8,117 nucleotides of DNA from Bacteroidota bacterium (GTDB lineage Bacteria; Bacteroidota; Bacteroidia; Chitinophagales; Chitinophagaceae). Below, one piece after another: positions 6,122-8,117 of the stretch. The notes below the pieces were generated by a model. That model searched no databases and was not told the origin of the DNA. It saw nothing but the letters and a program-made list of their open reading frames with translations. How positions within the stretch are numbered: position 1 is the stretch's first letter; the number at the start of each line of letters is the position of its first letter. Position numbers and translations under genes: made by a program. The stretch lies in NCBI GenBank assembly GCA_029778965.1, contig JAKPBL010000601.1, positions 1-8,117 of the forward strand. The letters are read 5' to 3'.

Positions 6122-6685
6122 GTGCAGATCACAGACAACCAAAATATACCTGATACCGACTTAATCAAAGGATCGCTCGCCGGTGATGCCCGCATGCAGG
6201 AATCCCTGTACCGGAAATTCGCCCCTAAGATGTATGCCGTATGCCTGCGTTATACCGGCAACAGCGACGATGCCCAGGACCTGCTGCAGGAAGGTTTTAT
6301 CAAGGTTTTCCGCAACCTGGACAAGTTTCGGCACGAAGGATCGTTTGAAGGATGGATGCGCCGGGTGTTCGTGAACACCTCGATCGAGCATTACCGCCGC
6401 AAAGTGCACCTGAACCCCATCGGCGACAATGAAGAGGGCCGCATCGAAGACGCATCGGTATCGGCCCTCGATCAACTGGCGGAGAAAGACATCGTACAAC
6501 TGGTGCAGGAGTTGAGTCCCGGCTACCGTACGGTGTTCAACCTGTATGTCATCGAAGGTTACTCTCACAAAGAGATCGGTGACATGCTGCAGATCAGCGA
6601 GGGCACCAGCAAATCGCAACTGGCCCGCGCCAAAAGCATTCTGCAGAAAAAAGTGACTGAATTTTTAGGAGAAAAACGAAAATAA
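6122..6685 (+). CDS. RNA polymerase ECF sigma factor (sigma-70 family)
   Basis: The 187-residue protein has the two-domain ECF layout. Sigma region 2 spans about 14-93: DLIKGSLAGDARMQESLYRKF, then RYTGNSDDAQDLLQEGFIKVF (DDA.DLLQE is the core-binding signature) and WMRRVFVNTSIEHYRR, which reads the -10 element. A short acidic linker (100-122) leads to region 4 (124-178), with LSPGYRTVFNLYVIEGYSHKEIGDML and the helix-turn-helix ISEGTSKSQLARAKSIL. The start is GTG at 6122: no in-frame ATG occurs upstream after the rdgB stop, and the next ATG (residue 25) would cut into region 2. Codons before the start are A-rich, with no Shine-Dalgarno site. The putative anti-sigma gene follows after 9 bases. 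Target genes and stimulus cannot be inferred. Confidence 0.93.
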   Translation: MQITDNQNIPDTDLIKGSLAGDARMQESLYRKFAPKMYAVCLRYTGNSDDAQDLLQEGFIKVFRNLDKFRHEGSFEGWMRRVFVNTSIEHYRRKVHLNPIGDNEEGRIEDASVSALDQLAEKDIVQLVQELSPGYRTVFNLYVIEGYSHKEIGDMLQISEGTSKSQLARAKSILQKKVTEFLGEKRK

Positions 6686-6694
6686 ACGGCAATC

Positions 6695-7582
6695 ATGCCT
6701 ATGCCTTTACGCGATAGAATGCAAGCCTGGGAAGTGACCCCGCCCCCGCAGTCATGGGAAAAGCTGGCCGCTGCCCTGCAGTCTGGCATGGCGGCTTCGC
6801 CGGATGACAGCCACGAGGCAGCGTCAACCCTGCGCGACCGGATGACAGCCCTTGAAGTGACGCCTCCCGCCGAAGCCTGGCCGGCCATCGCAGCCGCCCT
6901 GCATGCAGGCGCCGATCCCCATACAGCCGCCGATCCCGTCGAAAAAACAACCACCGATCCCTACCCCCGCGCCAAAGTGGTGCCGCACCGTTCCCTGGCC
7001 CCTTTTCTCTATCGTTATGCAGGCGTAGCCGCTATAGTGGCCCTGGTGGTATGGGCGCTGAATACCCGCCTGCTTACCGGCGATAAGCAAGACCTCAGCA
7101 CCAGCATTGTTCACCTTCCGCCCGCCGGCAAGCACGGAGCAGCAACGCCTGCAGGCAACGCGAACCCGGCCAGTCCCAGCGACGCTGCCAATACAGCCAA
7201 CCTGAACAGCGCCGATCCGGCCGGCAACAGCGCTGCCGATCCACGTTTCCTGCAGCATGGCCTGCCACGCATCGGCGCTACCCTCACTGCGGCACATGGT
7301 TATTCACTGCCGCCGGTTACCGCCATGCGCCAGTTACCCGCCGTTACGCCCGATACACGCTACTTTCGCATCAGCAACGACCAGGGCAAACCCGTTCGGC
7401 TCTCGGCCAAATTCGCTCCCCTGTACTACCAGTTGCTGTCTGACCTCGAAACACAATCGGGCTCCACCCGCAGCTCCTTTCAGCAAATGCAGGAATTCCT
7501 GTTGAGCGGCGGGTTCATACCTGACCCTGCCAACCTGTTCGATGTGATGGAGTTTAAAGAAGTGCTGGAAGACGGGCAGTAG
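6695..7582 (+). CDS. One-pass membrane protein, probable anti-sigma partner of the ECF sigma factor
   Basis: I do not recognise a named family for this 295-residue protein. The N-terminal 100 residues carry two copies of a motif, LRDRMxAxEVTPPxxxW..[LI]AAAL, at 5-31 and 46-72. Single copies of similar (F/W)EVxPPxxxW motifs are common at the N-termini of Bacteroidota membrane proteins encoded next to ECF sigma genes. One transmembrane helix follows (about 104-122, YRYAGVAAIVALVVWAL), preceded by basic residues, so the N-terminus should be cytoplasmic. Beyond it lie an Ala/Asn/Pro-rich linker (140-185) and a C-terminal periplasmic domain (220-291) with YFRISNDQGKPVRLSAKFAPLYYQLL. The zinc-binding HxxxCxxC of classical anti-sigma factors is absent. 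Its start is 9 bases after the sigma gene. The anti-sigma role is inferred from topology and position. Confidence 0.8.
   Translation: MPMPLRDRMQAWEVTPPPQSWEKLAAALQSGMAASPDDSHEAASTLRDRMTALEVTPPAEAWPAIAAALHAGADPHTAADPVEKTTTDPYPRAKVVPHRSLAPFLYRYAGVAAIVALVVWALNTRLLTGDKQDLSTSIVHLPPAGKHGAATPAGNANPASPSDAANTANLNSADPAGNSAADPRFLQHGLPRIGATLTAAHGYSLPPVTAMRQLPAVTPDTRYFRISNDQGKPVRLSAKFAPLYYQLLSDLETQSGSTRSSFQQMQEFLLSGGFIPDPANLFDVMEFKEVLEDGQ
6707..6910 (+). repeat. Intragenic duplication of the EVTPPxxxW motif
   Basis: Codons 5-31 (6707-6787) and 46-72 (6830-6910) of the membrane protein encode the same 27-residue unit with 17 identical positions, offset by 123 bases. The DNA copies also match in blocks such as GAAGTGAC and GCCGCCCTGCA-like ends. 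Codon-level drift between them indicates that this is not a very recent duplication. Confidence 0.85.
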
Positions 7583-7625
7583 CGAACAGCGTCGTGTAAA
7601 TCGCTAGCTTCGGCAAAACATCTGC

Positions 7626-8063
7626 ATGGCCCGCGTCAAAGTTGAACTGCCCGACCATTTCGGTTTTTCCACTGTCATTCCCGTTCGCATCACCGACCTG
7701 AACTATGGCGGGCACCTGGGCAACGACAGCATACTCACCCTTGTACACGAAGCCCGGGTGCAATACCTGCAATCATTCGGCTATTCCGAGATCGATCTCG
7801 GCGGCGTGGGCATGATCATGGCTGATGCCGCCATCGAATTCAAACAGGAAGTGTTCTACGGCGACCATGTTGAAATAAGCATAGCCGCCACCAACTTCAG
7901 TAGTGTCAGTTTCGATCTCTGTTACAAACTCGAAAAAGTGCAGGAAGGCAGTCGTGTACTGGTCGCCGCTATCAAAACAGGCATGGTGTGCTTCGATTAT
8001 GCGAAGAAAAAGGTGGCACGCGTGCCGGAGGGGGTAAGGGAGAGGATGGGTGTAGCCGACTGA
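7626..8063 (+). CDS. Acyl-CoA thioesterase-like hotdog protein (4HBT superfamily)
   Basis: The 145-residue protein matches single-domain 4HBT hotdog thioesterases, which cleave acyl-CoA or related thioesters, usually as cytosolic dimers or tetramers. The first strand and turn RITDLNYGGHLGNDSIL (21-37) hold the D24-x-N-x-G-G-H30 signature, in which the Asp or a nearby carboxylate serves catalysis. The central helix is HEARVQYLQSFGY (41-53). Strands EFKQEVFYGDHVEIS (71-85), SFDLCYKLE and VAAIKTGMVCFDY complete the sheet. The ATG at 7626 gives the complete fold and sits 43 bases after the preceding stop, with only a weak TAGCTTCG -7-like box at 7605-7612. It may be the last gene of the plus-strand run or transcribed separately. 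The substrate is unknown. The remaining 54 bases to the window edge contain no terminator that I can see. Confidence 0.9.
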   Translation: MARVKVELPDHFGFSTVIPVRITDLNYGGHLGNDSILTLVHEARVQYLQSFGYSEIDLGGVGMIMADAAIEFKQEVFYGDHVEISIAATNFSSVSFDLCYKLEKVQEGSRVLVAAIKTGMVCFDYAKKKVARVPEGVRERMGVAD

Positions 8064-8117
8064 CCGGCATGCTGTTTTTCCTCACAGGGTAGTTTTTGTT
8101 TCACGCCAAGCGCGTTT

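Noticed and set aside
6824..7297. 157-codon minus-strand frame
   Set aside because: It is antisense to the membrane protein gene, low in complexity and rich in Cys/Gly, as expected of a shadow frame.
7605..7612. TAGCTTCG as a -7 box for the thioesterase gene
   Set aside because: It has one mismatch, and there is no TTTG about 20 bases upstream.
1..8117. CRISPR arrays, tRNA or rRNA genes, intact transposases
   Set aside because: No regularly spaced direct repeats, cloverleaf-forming stretches, rRNA signatures or transposase motifs were seen on either strand.

Overview
This window looks like a chromosomal segment from a member of the Bacteroidota, probably the Chitinophagaceae. Three things point there: promoters of the TTTG-N20-TAnnTTTG type, A-rich leaders with no Shine-Dalgarno sequence, and an ECF sigma factor followed by a one-pass membrane protein carrying EVTPPxxxW motifs. 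I see no tRNA, rRNA, CRISPR array or intact insertion sequence.

Left third (1-1640): visibly AT-richer than the rest and accessory in character. On the minus strand it holds the N-terminal 332 residues of an exported protein with TPR-like helices, cut by the window edge (1-996). Next is a SnoaL/NTF2-like gene with a TTG start and no first helix (1162-1479). Beside it lies a GC-rich island with two hairpins (1480-1537).

Middle (1637-4823): four conserved genes, all on the minus strand. In transcription order they are a branched-chain aminotransferase (ilvE), ribosomal protein S12 (rpsL), ribosomal protein S7 (rpsG) and a Tat-exported TIM-barrel sugar isomerase/epimerase-like protein. rpsL has a textbook Bacteroidota promoter. 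rpsL-rpsG ends in a strong intrinsic terminator with no fusA after it. The TIM-barrel gene has its own terminator.

Right half (4901-8063): a plus-strand run of five closely spaced genes, divergent from ilvE. They are an unnamed 192-residue protein whose layout resembles the DNA polymerase III psi subunit (HolD), the non-canonical purine NTP pyrophosphatase RdgB/HAM1, an ECF sigma factor, a membrane protein that is probably its anti-sigma partner and carries a duplicated N-terminal motif, and a hotdog-fold thioesterase.

The best candidates for something undescribed are the psi-like protein beside RdgB, the duplicated cytoplasmic motif in the putative anti-sigma factor, and the NTF2-like fragment joined to the two-hairpin element. 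No complete new multi-gene system is evident; most of the window is housekeeping.
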